Positions 1 through 7,534 are shown, counted from the stretch's first letter. The stretch: 11,119 nucleotides of DNA from Caldisphaera sp046536515 (GCF_046536515.1 NZ_JAWDMQ010000042.1:1-11119); one strand, 5' to 3'. A program made the numbers and translations. Notes: generated by a model not told the origin, from the letters alone.

Positions 1-15
1 GAGTGATGAGGCCTT

Positions 16-50
16 GTGATTAATAGTCATTAAAAGTGACTATTAGTCAC
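16..50. repeat. Two similar 15-bp palindromes forming a large inverted repeat
   Basis: Positions 36-50 read GTGACTATTAGTCAC, a perfect 7+1+7 palindrome. Positions 16-30 read GTGATTAATAGTCAT, a diverged version of the same site, so the two sites start exactly 20 bp apart, about two helical turns. Together 16-29 and 37-50 can pair as a 14-bp stem with a 7-base loop (one G-T pair on the + strand). The right half overlaps the hel308 stop codon at 43-45. It could be a dimeric regulator's operator for a gene left of the window, or a transcript-end hairpin for hel308. The 20-bp phasing favours the operator reading, but this is inference. Confidence 0.55.
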
Positions 51-2205
51 GATAAAGGTCGAACTCTAACCCTTCTTCCTCTTTTTTCTTATATTCTTTG
101 CTCTCTTCATTTCTATTAAAGTACTCTAATATTTTTGAGACGATTGATGGACCTATACCACTTATTTTTAGTAAATCTTTAGGATTAGCAGTAGCTAAAT
201 CAGCTAAACTTTTATAGCCAGAGTTATAAAGCCTTCTCGCTCTAACACGACCGATCTCTGGTATAGATATTAACTCAAATAGCTCAGGTTTAATCCCGCT
301 CTCGATTCTTTTTTCCATCAATTTAAACTGAGCAACTACATCGTTAGGAATTCCAATTACCTCTAATATCTCTCCTAAAGATCTTGCTATCCATTTTGCA
401 TTATCAATTAAAGATGCTATATCCCCTGGACCTATATTATAATTTTCTGTTATTTTATCTTCTGGAACTTCATTAATCCAATCCTTTAAAACGAACATTG
501 TCTTGATAACTTCAACCTCTTCCGGTCCCATCCAATCTATGATATCTACAAGTTCATATGCATCTTCCAATACCCTATCCATTATTTTATCTTCTTCCGA
601 TTTACTTACTATAAAGGGATTTATATCAGGCATTGATGAAATGATATATAAGATTATAGACTCGCTAAATTTCTTTACTTTGCCCAATATTCTCTTAAGA
701 ATTGGTATGCTCTCAGGGTCAAGATAAGTTTTTGAAGTAACGTAGCCTAAATTTGTTGAAAACAACTTATTGCTATCTGTCTGTATTAAACCCCAATCAA
801 TTAACTGCTTTATGGCAGTATTTAATAAACGTGAAATAGTTTTTTCACCCCTCTGAAGATAATATAAAGTGTTCTTATGTAAGCTCATTATGCTTTCCTC
901 ATCATTAGAAATACCTGATGCTATAGCTCCCAATACAGAATGCCTTAATCCTCTAAGTCCTGAGAGTTTGCTTTCTAGTTTTTCCAAACTTCCATTTATA
1001 TATACTTGAATCAATTCTTCAGAGCTATCAGATCTCTTTGCAATTATTATAGCTTCACCGTAAGGATCCAAACCAGGCCTACCAGCTCTACCTGCTAATT
1101 GCTTATATTCGGAGACTTTTATTGGAGATCTATAACCCCTCTCATATCTATAGTATTCATCTACTATAACTCTCCTTGCCGGCAAATTAACGCCTGCAGC
1201 AAGGGTAGGGGTAGCTATTATTGCTGATATAGCATTATTTACAAATGCCTCTTCCACAATGCTCCTTTGCTCATTTGAAAGGCCTGCATGATGATATGAG
1301 ACTCCATTTAAAATTAGTTGAGCCAACTCTTCTCTTAAGCTTTTAGGCCCACCTGTTGAAAGTATTTTCTTTGCATAATTCTTAGCCATATTTTTATTAT
1401 AACTATAATATTGATGGAATGATGAAGCCTTTTTAGCTAGCTGTACAACCCTTTTTCTTGATTGCGCAAAAATTAAAGATTGTCCTCCATTACTTGATAT
1501 GTCTATAGCCAAATCAATACTTGGCTCTTTAGATATTATACTAACTTCTCTCTTTTTACCATCGGAAAACTCTATTATACCATCTTTATAAACCCCTTCA
1601 TAAAGCGGAACTGGCCTCCATGAAGAATAAACTAAATCTGCATTTAACCATCTGGCTATTTCATCAGCATTTGGCACAGTTGCACTTAATGCAACTACCT
1701 GTAAACTCGGGGTTTTGTATAATATCTTCGATATCAATGTTTCTAAAATTGGACCTCTTTTTTCATCATCTACATAATGAACTTCATCTATAACGACACA
1801 TCCGATCTGTTTTAATATATCAGGTGAATTTCTTATTATAGAATCGAGCCTTTCATAAGTTGTTATTAAAACGTCAGCTTTAGGAGGTCCTTCCTCATAA
1901 TCTCCTATGCTAAGCCTTACCTTGTATCCCATTTCCTCTATTTTTTTAAATTCTTTATATTTCTGAGATGCAATGCTTCTTAACGGTGCTGTATAAATAG
2001 CTCTCTTATTTTCTCTTTTTAAGGAATTTATTATTGCATCCAATGCTACAAAAGTTTTTCCAGAGGCTGTTGGAGATGCAATCAATATGCTTTTTCCGTT
2101 TTCTAAATCCTTTTCTAAAGCCAGCTTCTGCGGCGGATATAAGGTCTTATAACCCATAATTCTCATTAAATCCATTGTTATGCTATTCGTCAATCTTATT
2201 CCCAT
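43..2205 (-). CDS. hel308: Hel308-type (Ski2-like) superfamily 2 DNA helicase
   Basis: This is an ATP-dependent 3'-5' DNA helicase of the Hel308/Hjm family, which unwinds stalled or broken replication forks and processes recombination intermediates. Using the ATG at 2205 (720 residues), the visible motifs in order are YPPQ (Q-motif region, about 23-26), Walker A SPTASGKT (44-51), DEVH (140-143), SAT (174-176), the motif VI stretch QLAGRAGRPG (369-378), and a helical ratchet region. Two C-terminal helix-hairpin-helix segments (near 646-658 and 679-694) are typical of Hel308. The length fits the family. The frame stays open to a TTG at 2223, but the TATA-like box at 2233-2240 would place transcription start near 2211, so the ATG at 2205 with a very short leader is preferred. 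The gene lies 59 bases from a TnpB-type element and is the last gene of a replication and repair block. The family is certain; the exact start is less so. Confidence 0.93.
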   Translation of the reverse strand: MGIRLTNSITMDLMRIMGYKTLYPPQKLALEKDLENGKSILIASPTASGKTFVALDAIINSLKRENKRAIYTAPLRSIASQKYKEFKKIEEMGYKVRLSIGDYEEGPPKADVLITTYERLDSIIRNSPDILKQIGCVVIDEVHYVDDEKRGPILETLISKILYKTPSLQVVALSATVPNADEIARWLNADLVYSSWRPVPLYEGVYKDGIIEFSDGKKREVSIISKEPSIDLAIDISSNGGQSLIFAQSRKRVVQLAKKASSFHQYYSYNKNMAKNYAKKILSTGGPKSLREELAQLILNGVSYHHAGLSNEQRSIVEEAFVNNAISAIIATPTLAAGVNLPARRVIVDEYYRYERGYRSPIKVSEYKQLAGRAGRPGLDPYGEAIIIAKRSDSSEELIQVYINGSLEKLESKLSGLRGLRHSVLGAIASGISNDEESIMSLHKNTLYYLQRGEKTISRLLNTAIKQLIDWGLIQTDSNKLFSTNLGYVTSKTYLDPESIPILKRILGKVKKFSESIILYIISSMPDINPFIVSKSEEDKIMDRVLEDAYELVDIIDWMGPEEVEVIKTMFVLKDWINEVPEDKITENYNIGPGDIASLIDNAKWIARSLGEILEVIGIPNDVVAQFKLMEKRIESGIKPELFELISIPEIGRVRARRLYNSGYKSLADLATANPKDLLKISGIGPSIVSKILEYFNRNEESKEYKKKEEEGLEFDLYRD

Positions 2206-2232
2206 AATTCTTTCTCTGTTCAAAGGTTTTAA

Positions 2233-2240
2233 CTTATAAA
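2233..2240 (-). promoter_or_regulatory. TATA-like box of hel308
   Basis: The minus strand reads TTTATAAG here. A start about 25 bases downstream falls near 2211, giving a leader of a few bases before the ATG at 2205, as is common in crenarchaea. The box lies only about 26 bp from the left end of the mobile element, so insertion there did not separate it from the gene. Confidence 0.45.
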
Positions 2241-2314
2241 CATGTTAAATTTTAAAGAAATTAATTTGATAAAGCGAACGACAAACCCCTAGAAGGGGCG
2301 GAATAAAGTTTTTT

Positions 2315-2330
2315 TAAGTTTAGAAACTTA
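2315..2330 (+). repeat. Perfect inverted repeat inside the element
   Basis: TAAGTTT and AAACTTA flank the two bases AG, just after a run of seven T (2309-2315). The T-run follows the left-end hairpin at 2286-2298, so the pair looks like a hairpin plus T-tract that could stop transcripts entering from the left. It may equally be a protein-binding palindrome. Confidence 0.35.
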
Positions 2331-2339
2331 TTAAAAATT

Positions 2340-2568
2340 GAGACAGCTGCTAAAGGGGTATGCGTCACTGAAACATGAGGTACGCCTCTACCCCAACTAA
2401 CAAGTGTAATAAAATAAGACTCCAGGCCGATCAACCCTTAAAGCATGAGGAGCGGGAGCCGATTTCTCCCGCAATATCGGCTTGGGGGATAATAGAGTAG
2501 CACCCATAAAAGGGGTGTAACCCTTAAGACCTCAGGGAACTCGCCCTTCAGGGCGGGGAGGAGGTCAG
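2340..2568 (+). ncRNA. Putative TnpB-associated omega (guide) RNA scaffold
   Basis: This GC-rich stretch in an AT-rich surrounding folds into successive stems. GGGGTA (2355-2360) pairs with TACCCC (2389-2394), and GCGT (2362-2365) pairs with ACGC (2382-2385) inside it. AGGCCGAT (2424-2431) pairs with ATCGGCTT (2476-2483), enclosing the perfect 7-bp stem GCGGGAG (2452-2458) with CTCCCGC (2466-2472). CACCC (2501-2505) pairs with GGGTG (2513-2517), and the last stem is the right-end hairpin near 2541-2558. In TnpB systems the omega RNA covers the 3' end of tnpB and the right end, and the flanking bases serve as guide. Here the guide would start at 2569 (AATATTAATGGGCTTT). Orientation and end match that plan. 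Expression and a TnpB partner in trans are inferred. Confidence 0.5.
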
Positions 2569-2719
2569 AATATTAATGGGCTTTATGTCAACCTTGAATA
2601 GTAAGAACTCCATAATTTTATTATTTTTAAGTAGAAGCACTCATACTTATCAATGAACTCTCTATTAAAAACGCTATTAAAACATCGTTTATTTCTAAAT
2701 AGGACTTAATTTAAGAAAA
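2569..2719. other. AT-rich gap between the element and the end of mcm
   Basis: About 150 bases without a supported gene. It holds only a 26-codon frame (2576-2656, plus strand) with no recognisable motif, and the T-tract following mcm. If the upstream element makes an omega RNA, the first 16 or so bases here act as its guide. Confidence 0.5.
2713..2719 (-). terminator. T-tract directly after mcm
   Basis: The minus strand reads TTTTCTT immediately after the mcm TAA stop. Pyrimidine-rich T-tracts of this kind are typical archaeal transcription terminators and need no hairpin. None is visible here. Confidence 0.35.
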
Positions 2720-4813
2720 TTATGCTGGCTTAAAGCAGTTATTACGTGTTTCAATAATTAAGCCTTCCTTATGAACTTTTTGTATGGCCTCTATTACTTT
2801 ATCTTTTTGTATTTTTTGAGTATTAACAATTTCATCAACAAGGTCGTCTAATTTTGCACAAGGTTTATCTTCAGTTAAACGCTTGAGCGTATCTACGACC
2901 AAACTCATTAGTCTTCTTGAATGAAAGCTTGATCCAGTAGTTATGATGCCTATGTCAATAGTATTTGATTCTATATCTAGACCAACACTCGTTAAAAATG
3001 ATATAGTTAACCTTATTGCTTCTTCTGCATCTTCTTCTGTAATTTCATTTTTTAAAGATACTTTTGCATGTGCTTCTGCCAACCTTACTATAGCCTCAAG
3101 TTGTCTTGCCGTTATAGGAACTGGCGTTTGTCCACCCTCTTGATTTCCTATATTTAATGCACTACCCCTCAAAGTAACAAAGAAGGATTCTATCAGATTT
3201 TTTGCTTCTTCTGTTAGCTTTGGTTTAACATATCTCTTTGCATATATAACGTATTTCTTTAATAATTGCGGATCTATTTCAGGAGCAAATTTATCATAAT
3301 CACTGTGAACATCTAATATATGCCTTGCTAGTCTTTGATCTCTTTCCTTATTCATTTCATCCCTAACAACAAAAATTAAATCAAATCTTGATAATATTGT
3401 TGGAGGTAAGGTAACATTATCAGGAAAAGGTTTATTTATATCATACATACCCCACTTTGGGTTACCTGCAGCCAATACGCTCGCTCTTGCATTTAACCTA
3501 GCAACAATTCCTGCTTTAGATATGCTTATTGTCTGCTGTTCCATAGCCTCATGAATAGATACCCTATCTTCTGGTCTCATTTTATCAAACTCATCTATTA
3601 TTGCCAGCCCTCCATCTGCTAAAACAAGAGCGCCTGCCTCTAAGTAGAATTCTCCTGTTCTTGAATCCTTTACTACAGTTGCCGTCAATCCTGCTGCAGT
3701 AGATCCTTTACCGCTAGTAAACACTGCTCTAGGCGCAACTCTAGATGCAGATTGAAGTAATTGACTCTTTGCAACACCCGGATCTCCTACAAATAATAAA
3801 TGTATATCCCCTCTTATTCTCGTACCATCCGCTGCTTGTTTAGGTATACCACCAAATAATTGTAAGGCTATGGCTTCTTTAAGATCCCAATGACCGTAAA
3901 TTGTTGTACCTATGCTGGATATTATCTTTTCCCTAATCCATGGATCTCTGCTTAATTCTAATATTTTTTCTTCATCCTCTCTTGTTATACTTATTTCCTC
4001 TAAAACTTTTTCTGAAACTTTAACACTGTTTGCTTCAATATAAATCTCAAATAGAGGGCTTAAAGAAGTAACCCCTGTTTGCTGTAATTTGACAATACCA
4101 ACTATTGTTACCCTATCGCCGGGCCTTGCTATATCTACTAAATCATCAATTAATTGAACTGGAATGCTTCTGGGCATTTGGCCACCAGGAACGTCTTCAG
4201 GCTTTTCTTGCACAGTTAATTCTTGCCAATCTATATATAATGATTTTCCTTTAATTAAGGTAAATTTACCCCCTGCTTCACCACAAACCGGACAAATTGT
4301 AGGTTTTTCTATCTTATCTTCAATGTATTCATTTTCTTCAGAGGGCCAATAAAATTCTGCATTACATCCCTCTTTTTCATGCCTAAATGTAGCTTTGATC
4401 ATTTTACTTCTTATAGGGTGCATCCTCGTAATTATGCCTTCAACCTGTATTAACTTACCTGAATGGTTTGTTCTAATTTCTCTAATTTTTATTGTATCAA
4501 ATAAACCGTATACTCTTATATGGAATTTCCCTTTCTTTTCGGCATATGATGAATCTTCGCTGGAAACTATGTCTTTTAGAGTATCACCAAATTGTATTAA
4601 AATATCATCAGGGTTGTCTATAAGAGCTTCAGCTAATGCAGTGTTGTATCTATATAAGTCAGGATAATCTATGTTTAGACTTGACATATCCATGTTCATC
4701 ATTCTGTGTATTCTTTCAACATATTTAAATGTTCCTGTTGAATCCCTATAATTCCTTAAAAAATCCTTAAACTTCTCTCCATAACTTATTTGTTGTGTAA
4801 CTTCTTTACTCAA
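2720..4813 (-). CDS. mcm: Replicative minichromosome maintenance helicase (MCM)
   Basis: The 697-residue homohexameric MCM is the motor of the archaeal replication fork, moving 3'-5' on the leading-strand template. The N-terminal domain carries a zinc site from H145, C150, C174 and C177, the HC3 arrangement known in Sulfolobus MCM. The AAA+ core has Walker A GDPGVAKS (343-350), Walker B LAIIDEFDK (403-411), sensor 1 AAGN (448-451) and arginine finger SRFD (475-478). A C-terminal winged helix covers about 632-697. The start is TTG at 4813; the residues after it align with the usual beginning of Sulfolobus MCM. The start overlaps the gins23 stop in TTGAGTAA, so the two are probably translationally coupled, with AGGGGTTGAT upstream as a possible ribosome-binding site. 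Length and all catalytic residues look intact. Confidence 0.97.
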   Translation of the reverse strand: MSKEVTQQISYGEKFKDFLRNYRDSTGTFKYVERIHRMMNMDMSSLNIDYPDLYRYNTALAEALIDNPDDILIQFGDTLKDIVSSEDSSYAEKKGKFHIRVYGLFDTIKIREIRTNHSGKLIQVEGIITRMHPIRSKMIKATFRHEKEGCNAEFYWPSEENEYIEDKIEKPTICPVCGEAGGKFTLIKGKSLYIDWQELTVQEKPEDVPGGQMPRSIPVQLIDDLVDIARPGDRVTIVGIVKLQQTGVTSLSPLFEIYIEANSVKVSEKVLEEISITREDEEKILELSRDPWIREKIISSIGTTIYGHWDLKEAIALQLFGGIPKQAADGTRIRGDIHLLFVGDPGVAKSQLLQSASRVAPRAVFTSGKGSTAAGLTATVVKDSRTGEFYLEAGALVLADGGLAIIDEFDKMRPEDRVSIHEAMEQQTISISKAGIVARLNARASVLAAGNPKWGMYDINKPFPDNVTLPPTILSRFDLIFVVRDEMNKERDQRLARHILDVHSDYDKFAPEIDPQLLKKYVIYAKRYVKPKLTEEAKNLIESFFVTLRGSALNIGNQEGGQTPVPITARQLEAIVRLAEAHAKVSLKNEITEEDAEEAIRLTISFLTSVGLDIESNTIDIGIITTGSSFHSRRLMSLVVDTLKRLTEDKPCAKLDDLVDEIVNTQKIQKDKVIEAIQKVHKEGLIIETRNNCFKPA

Positions 4814-5372
4814 CTCCCATCAACCCCTTTGATAAAGACAAGACATAATTTTTCCATGAACTAATTATATCTTTGATCATAACATAGACTAAAACTTCCT
4901 CGGGCGTCATACGATCTTTTAAATCGTCACCATTAGTTTGAGACAATCTTATTATTTTTAACAACCTATTTTCTGAAAGCTCGATAAAGTTCTTTTCCGC
5001 TACTTCCCTATCATTTATAAGCATATGCGTTGGTGTTTTTGCAATTGCATTATCCAGGTTTTTTATAAGATTACCAATTTTTATATAGAAGTCTTGAGGT
5101 AAAGATGTTAATTGATTAGGAGCCTGATTCTTTTTTTCTCTAAAATGATAAGTGTTTATATAATTTATATCAACCTCTTCATCTTTAATATCAGCAACCC
5201 CAATGCTTTTTAGGTATTCTGCTTGCCACATTGGTATATCAATTTCGTCCCCTTTCTTTGCATTAATTGTTCCATCTGGAAAAGATAATACATAGTCTTT
5301 TTTCATCATAACTCTTTTTCGTCTAACTATTGAATCATAACTTAATAATTTTAGTCTTTTTTCAAATTTCAA
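4806..5372 (-). CDS. gins23: GINS complex subunit Gins23 (Psf2/Psf3-like)
   Basis: Probable small GINS subunit, which with Gins51 and the RecJ-like/GAN protein joins MCM to form the archaeal CMG-like helicase. The 188 residues show a small beta-rich N-terminal domain (about 15-65, with KKGDEIDIPMWQAEYLKSIG) followed by an alpha-helical C-terminal domain (about 85-188). This B-then-A order marks Gins23 rather than Gins51. The 8-base overlap with mcm strongly supports the call, since gins23-mcm linkage is known in other archaea such as Pyrococcus. The start is TTG at 5372, placed about 34 bases after a TATA-like box. The next possible start is ATG at 5309, which would cut into the first beta strands. 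GINS proteins are poorly conserved, so identity rests on fold pattern plus context. Confidence 0.8.
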   Translation of the reverse strand: MKFEKRLKLLSYDSIVRRKRVMMKKDYVLSFPDGTINAKKGDEIDIPMWQAEYLKSIGVADIKDEEVDINYINTYHFREKKNQAPNQLTSLPQDFYIKIGNLIKNLDNAIAKTPTHMLINDREVAEKNFIELSENRLLKIIRLSQTNGDDLKDRMTPEEVLVYVMIKDIISSWKNYVLSLSKGLMGVE

Positions 5373-5405
5373 CTCCTGTACCCATTTTTTAATAGAAACG
5401 GAAAC

Positions 5406-5411
5406 GTATAA
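5406..5411 (-). promoter_or_regulatory. TATA-like box of the gins23-mcm unit
   Basis: The minus strand reads CCTTATACG about 34 bases before the gins23 TTG codon, in the 58-base gap after moaC. A start near 5382 would give a leader of about 10 bases. The same TTATAC core appears before the flavoprotein gene at 11024-11030. It would let gins23-mcm be transcribed apart from moaC. Confidence 0.45.
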
Positions 5412-5430
5412 GGAAGTTTGAGCCCTTTTA

Positions 5431-5871
5431 TTAAATTTCCTTCTTTATTTTATTTTCTACCTTTACGTTAGTGATAAAAGTATCTGGATACATGCCATTG
5501 GAATCTTTTTCATATTGTTTAACCATATCCCATACGGCTAATAATCCAGCTGTAACGCCCGCTAATGCATCCATTTCTACTCCTGTTTCTGCCTTCGTTT
5601 TTACTTTAACAGTTATCTTTACTTTATTCTTTTCATATGAAAAATTAACACTTACCCCTGTTATTGGTAAGGGGTGAGCAAGAGGAATAATTTTAGATGC
5701 ATCTTTTGCAGCCATAATTGCAGCTACCGAAGCAACTGCTTCAACATCTCCCTTTTCAATTTGTTTGTTTAATATTTTTTTAATGGTTTCTTCTCTTAAT
5801 TTTATTTCACCGCTAGCCATAGCCTCTCTATATATAATGGGTTTGTTTGTAACATCTACCATTTGCGCCAT
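5431..5871 (-). CDS. moaC: Cyclic pyranopterin monophosphate synthase (MoaC)
   Basis: MoaC converts the 3',8-cyclo-dihydro-GTP made by MoaA into cyclic pyranopterin monophosphate, the first stable intermediate of molybdenum/tungsten cofactor synthesis, in the cytoplasm. The 146 residues start MAQMVDVTNK and contain the family signatures AAKDASKIIPLAHPLP (54-69; K56 and H66 conserved), GVEMDALAGVT (97-107) and WDMVKQYEK (114-122; D115 and K118 conserved). Length is usual for an archaeal MoaC. The ATG at 5871 has GGTGA six bases upstream; a second ATG at 5862 is possible. It lies 32 bases after the winged-helix gene and is probably in the orc2 transcript, although no other cofactor gene is visible nearby. 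Confidence 0.95.
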   Translation of the reverse strand: MAQMVDVTNKPIIYREAMASGEIKLREETIKKILNKQIEKGDVEAVASVAAIMAAKDASKIIPLAHPLPITGVSVNFSYEKNKVKITVKVKTKAETGVEMDALAGVTAGLLAVWDMVKQYEKDSNGMYPDTFITNVKVENKIKKEI

Positions 5872-5903
5872 TTTTTCACCAATTAAGTTTATGTGCCCAA
5901 ACC

Positions 5904-6167
5904 TTAAAGGTTTTCAATTTCTTTAAAGATCTCATATAAACCACTTATTTTAGGATCTCTAAGGTCTATCATGTAAATTCTAAGCCTTCCATACCTTTTT
6001 TCTTCAACTATACCCATTTCCTTTAGATCCTCCATATTTTTAACTATAACATCATGATGTAAACCAGTTAGCTTAACAAGCCTTGATATATTTACTTGAC
6101 CTTCTTTCATTAAAACTTTCAATATCCTTACTTTACCTTTACTTGCCAAAACTTTTTCTATATCCAT
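5904..6167 (-). CDS. Small winged-helix DNA-binding protein
   Basis: An 87-residue protein consisting almost entirely of one winged-helix domain of the ArsR/MarR-like archaeal type. The start KGKVRILKVLMKEG is helix 1, ISRLVKLTGLHHDVIVKNMEDLKEMG (about 27-52) is the helix-turn-helix, and EEKRYGRLRIYMI (about 55-67) is the wing. There is no effector domain and no cysteine metal site, so it may act as a simple DNA-binding dimer. It begins only 9 bases after the orc2 stop and is surely cotranscribed with it, which suggests a role in regulating this operon or in origin function. That role is inferred; no specific family name is claimed. Confidence 0.8.
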   Translation of the reverse strand: MDIEKVLASKGKVRILKVLMKEGQVNISRLVKLTGLHHDVIVKNMEDLKEMGIVEEKRYGRLRIYMIDLRDPKISGLYEIFKEIENL

Positions 6168-6176
6168 TTTTCTTCA

Positions 6177-7412
6177 CTAGTTTGGCTTTGGACTTCCTAC
6201 CCTATCTAATAATATAGATTCTATTACTTCTTTCAACCTTTCTGGAGGAATATCTAAGGGTAGCCTTATTATAGTAGTCTTACCTCTAATACCTTTACCA
6301 GAAATCCTTGTCTCAACTAATCCCATGTTACTAAGGTTTTTTATGTATTCGTAAAATTGTGTGTGCTTTCTAGGTTCTTCACCATAATTACGGGCTAGAT
6401 GGAAGTATTCGTCTTCAACTTCACCGCTAGTAAGCCAACCACCCTTGCCTATCAATAAATCAGATATAGACTGTAATATTAAGAGTTCATGAAGACTTAG
6501 AGACCTTATTATATCTAGCGGTATATTGGAAACAGCGTCTGCACTCAAAGCATTTCTAACATGCTTTTCTTCTATTTTATTAGAATTCTCCGCATCTGTT
6601 ATCTCAGCTGCCATTCTTAAGGTTAGTATTGCTTTCCTAGCACTACCATCTCCACCTTTCGTATCTGTATAACCATAATATTCAGCTATCATGTTTAAAA
6701 TTTCTTGATCGTAAGCGTTTTCATAAAGCCCTTCAATAGCTCTTTGCTCAATTATAGTCTTTAATTCCTCACTATTATATGGTCTCAAATAAACTCTGAA
6801 CCCTATTTGCGATTCGACTTGAGGTATCCTTTCTTTCATATAAGTTAAAACTCTAAAGTCTTGAGAAACCAAAAGAAAATTGAGCCTATTTATATTATCT
6901 TTAGGAGGTATCTCTTCATAAACTCTTAAAAGCAAGTAAAGTTCATCATCACTAAGCTTTGTAGACATAAGCAATGATTGAAACTCATCTAATATAATTA
7001 ATGCATGCGCATCTTTTATATAAAGGAAATCTGATATTGCTTTTAATACTTCAATAGTAGCATTACCCCTAACCGGTATATTCATTTCCAACTCTGATAC
7101 TATCCTAGATAGTATTTGATGTAAACTCGGAGCTCCATAAACATTTATGTAAACAGGTTTGAAGTTCATACCCTTATCTTCCGCTTTTTTAAGTAAAATC
7201 CTTGAGACATACTTTGCTAATGTTGTTTTCCCTATTCCGACCTTACCTATAGATCCGTAAACAACAGAAACATCAGTAGAACCTAACCCTTCTCCAAGCC
7301 GAGATAAATATCTTGAAATTAAAACATTAGCTTCATTATCTCTAACTAGTAAAGTTGATGGTATGTATGTTTCGTCAAATACGGCTCTATTTGCAAATAT
7401 TTTTCCTGCCAT
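6177..7412 (-). CDS. orc2: Orc1/Cdc6-type replication initiator, ORC2-like
   Basis: AAA+ origin-binding protein of the archaeal Orc1/Cdc6 family, which binds origin repeats and loads MCM. In its 411 residues Walker A is GKVGIGKTT (56-64), Walker B is IILDEFQS (139-146, with D142 E143), the sensor 1 region is LLVSQD (180-185), and sensor 2 is GDGSARKAI (254-262, R259). A winged-helix domain follows from about 305. The Walker A wording, the YINVYGAPSLHQILSRIV stretch and ERIPQVESQIGFRV match my memory of Aeropyrum pernix ORC2, so this is that subfamily rather than the Cdc6-1 type. The ATG at 7412 has AGGGGTT seven to eight bases upstream. The small winged-helix gene and moaC follow in the same direction. 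Confidence 0.94.
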   Translation of the reverse strand: MAGKIFANRAVFDETYIPSTLLVRDNEANVLISRYLSRLGEGLGSTDVSVVYGSIGKVGIGKTTLAKYVSRILLKKAEDKGMNFKPVYINVYGAPSLHQILSRIVSELEMNIPVRGNATIEVLKAISDFLYIKDAHALIILDEFQSLLMSTKLSDDELYLLLRVYEEIPPKDNINRLNFLLVSQDFRVLTYMKERIPQVESQIGFRVYLRPYNSEELKTIIEQRAIEGLYENAYDQEILNMIAEYYGYTDTKGGDGSARKAILTLRMAAEITDAENSNKIEEKHVRNALSADAVSNIPLDIIRSLSLHELLILQSISDLLIGKGGWLTSGEVEDEYFHLARNYGEEPRKHTQFYEYIKNLSNMGLVETRISGKGIRGKTTIIRLPLDIPPERLKEVIESILLDRVGSPKPN

Positions 7413-7534
7413 CAGGTAACCCCTTCCATATCATTGTATCTAATAGTAGTTATCACTTTCAGTAACCTCTTTAACTAATCTCACTCCCGCAAGTGAAAGT
7501 ATTTTTTAAGAAATCTGATATACTTTTTGCTAAA
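7413..7534. other. Gap upstream of orc2, no clear origin motif
   Basis: 122 AT-rich bases that must hold the orc2 promoter if it is not read from nth. ACTTTCA near 7455 and TGAAAGT near 7493 form a widely spaced 7-bp inverted repeat. I found no canonical origin recognition box, and no convincing TATA box could be assigned. Confidence 0.35.

Larger units (their letters stand above)
2266..2568 (+). mobile_element. IS200/IS605-type element without transposase or full tnpB
   Basis: The left end is TTGAT (2266-2270) followed by AAAGCGAACGACAAA and a small hairpin CCCCT-AGA-AGGGG (2286-2298). The right end is a GC-rich hairpin, CTCGCCC-TTCA-GGGCGGG (2541-2558), followed by GAGGAGGTCAG ending at 2568. 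The same left-end sequence recurs at 8724 (minus strand) and 11105, and the same right-end sequence recurs at 8680-8710. TTGAT is the target motif of ISDra2, a studied IS605-family member. The 298 bases after TTGAT have no open frame able to encode a Y1 transposase or a roughly 400-residue TnpB. This is therefore an internal-deletion or MITE-like derivative that keeps both ends and the guide-RNA region. Family assignment rests on end structure, the tail reading frame and recall of archaeal IS605 ends; I ran no search. Confidence 0.65.

Noticed and set aside
3..9. GTGATGA, a box C-like sequence suggesting a C/D guide RNA
   Set aside because: No CTGA box D and no second box pair at suitable distance on the same strand; the region is better described by the palindromes.
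2576..2656. 26-codon frame after the element with GGAGGT upstream
   Set aside because: The ribosome-binding site is part of the element end, the spacing of 10 is long, the peptide has no recognisable motif and no other support.
7413..7534. Replication origin next to orc2
   Set aside because: The gap is short and shows no repeated origin-recognition-box-like sequence or strong unwinding region beyond general AT richness.
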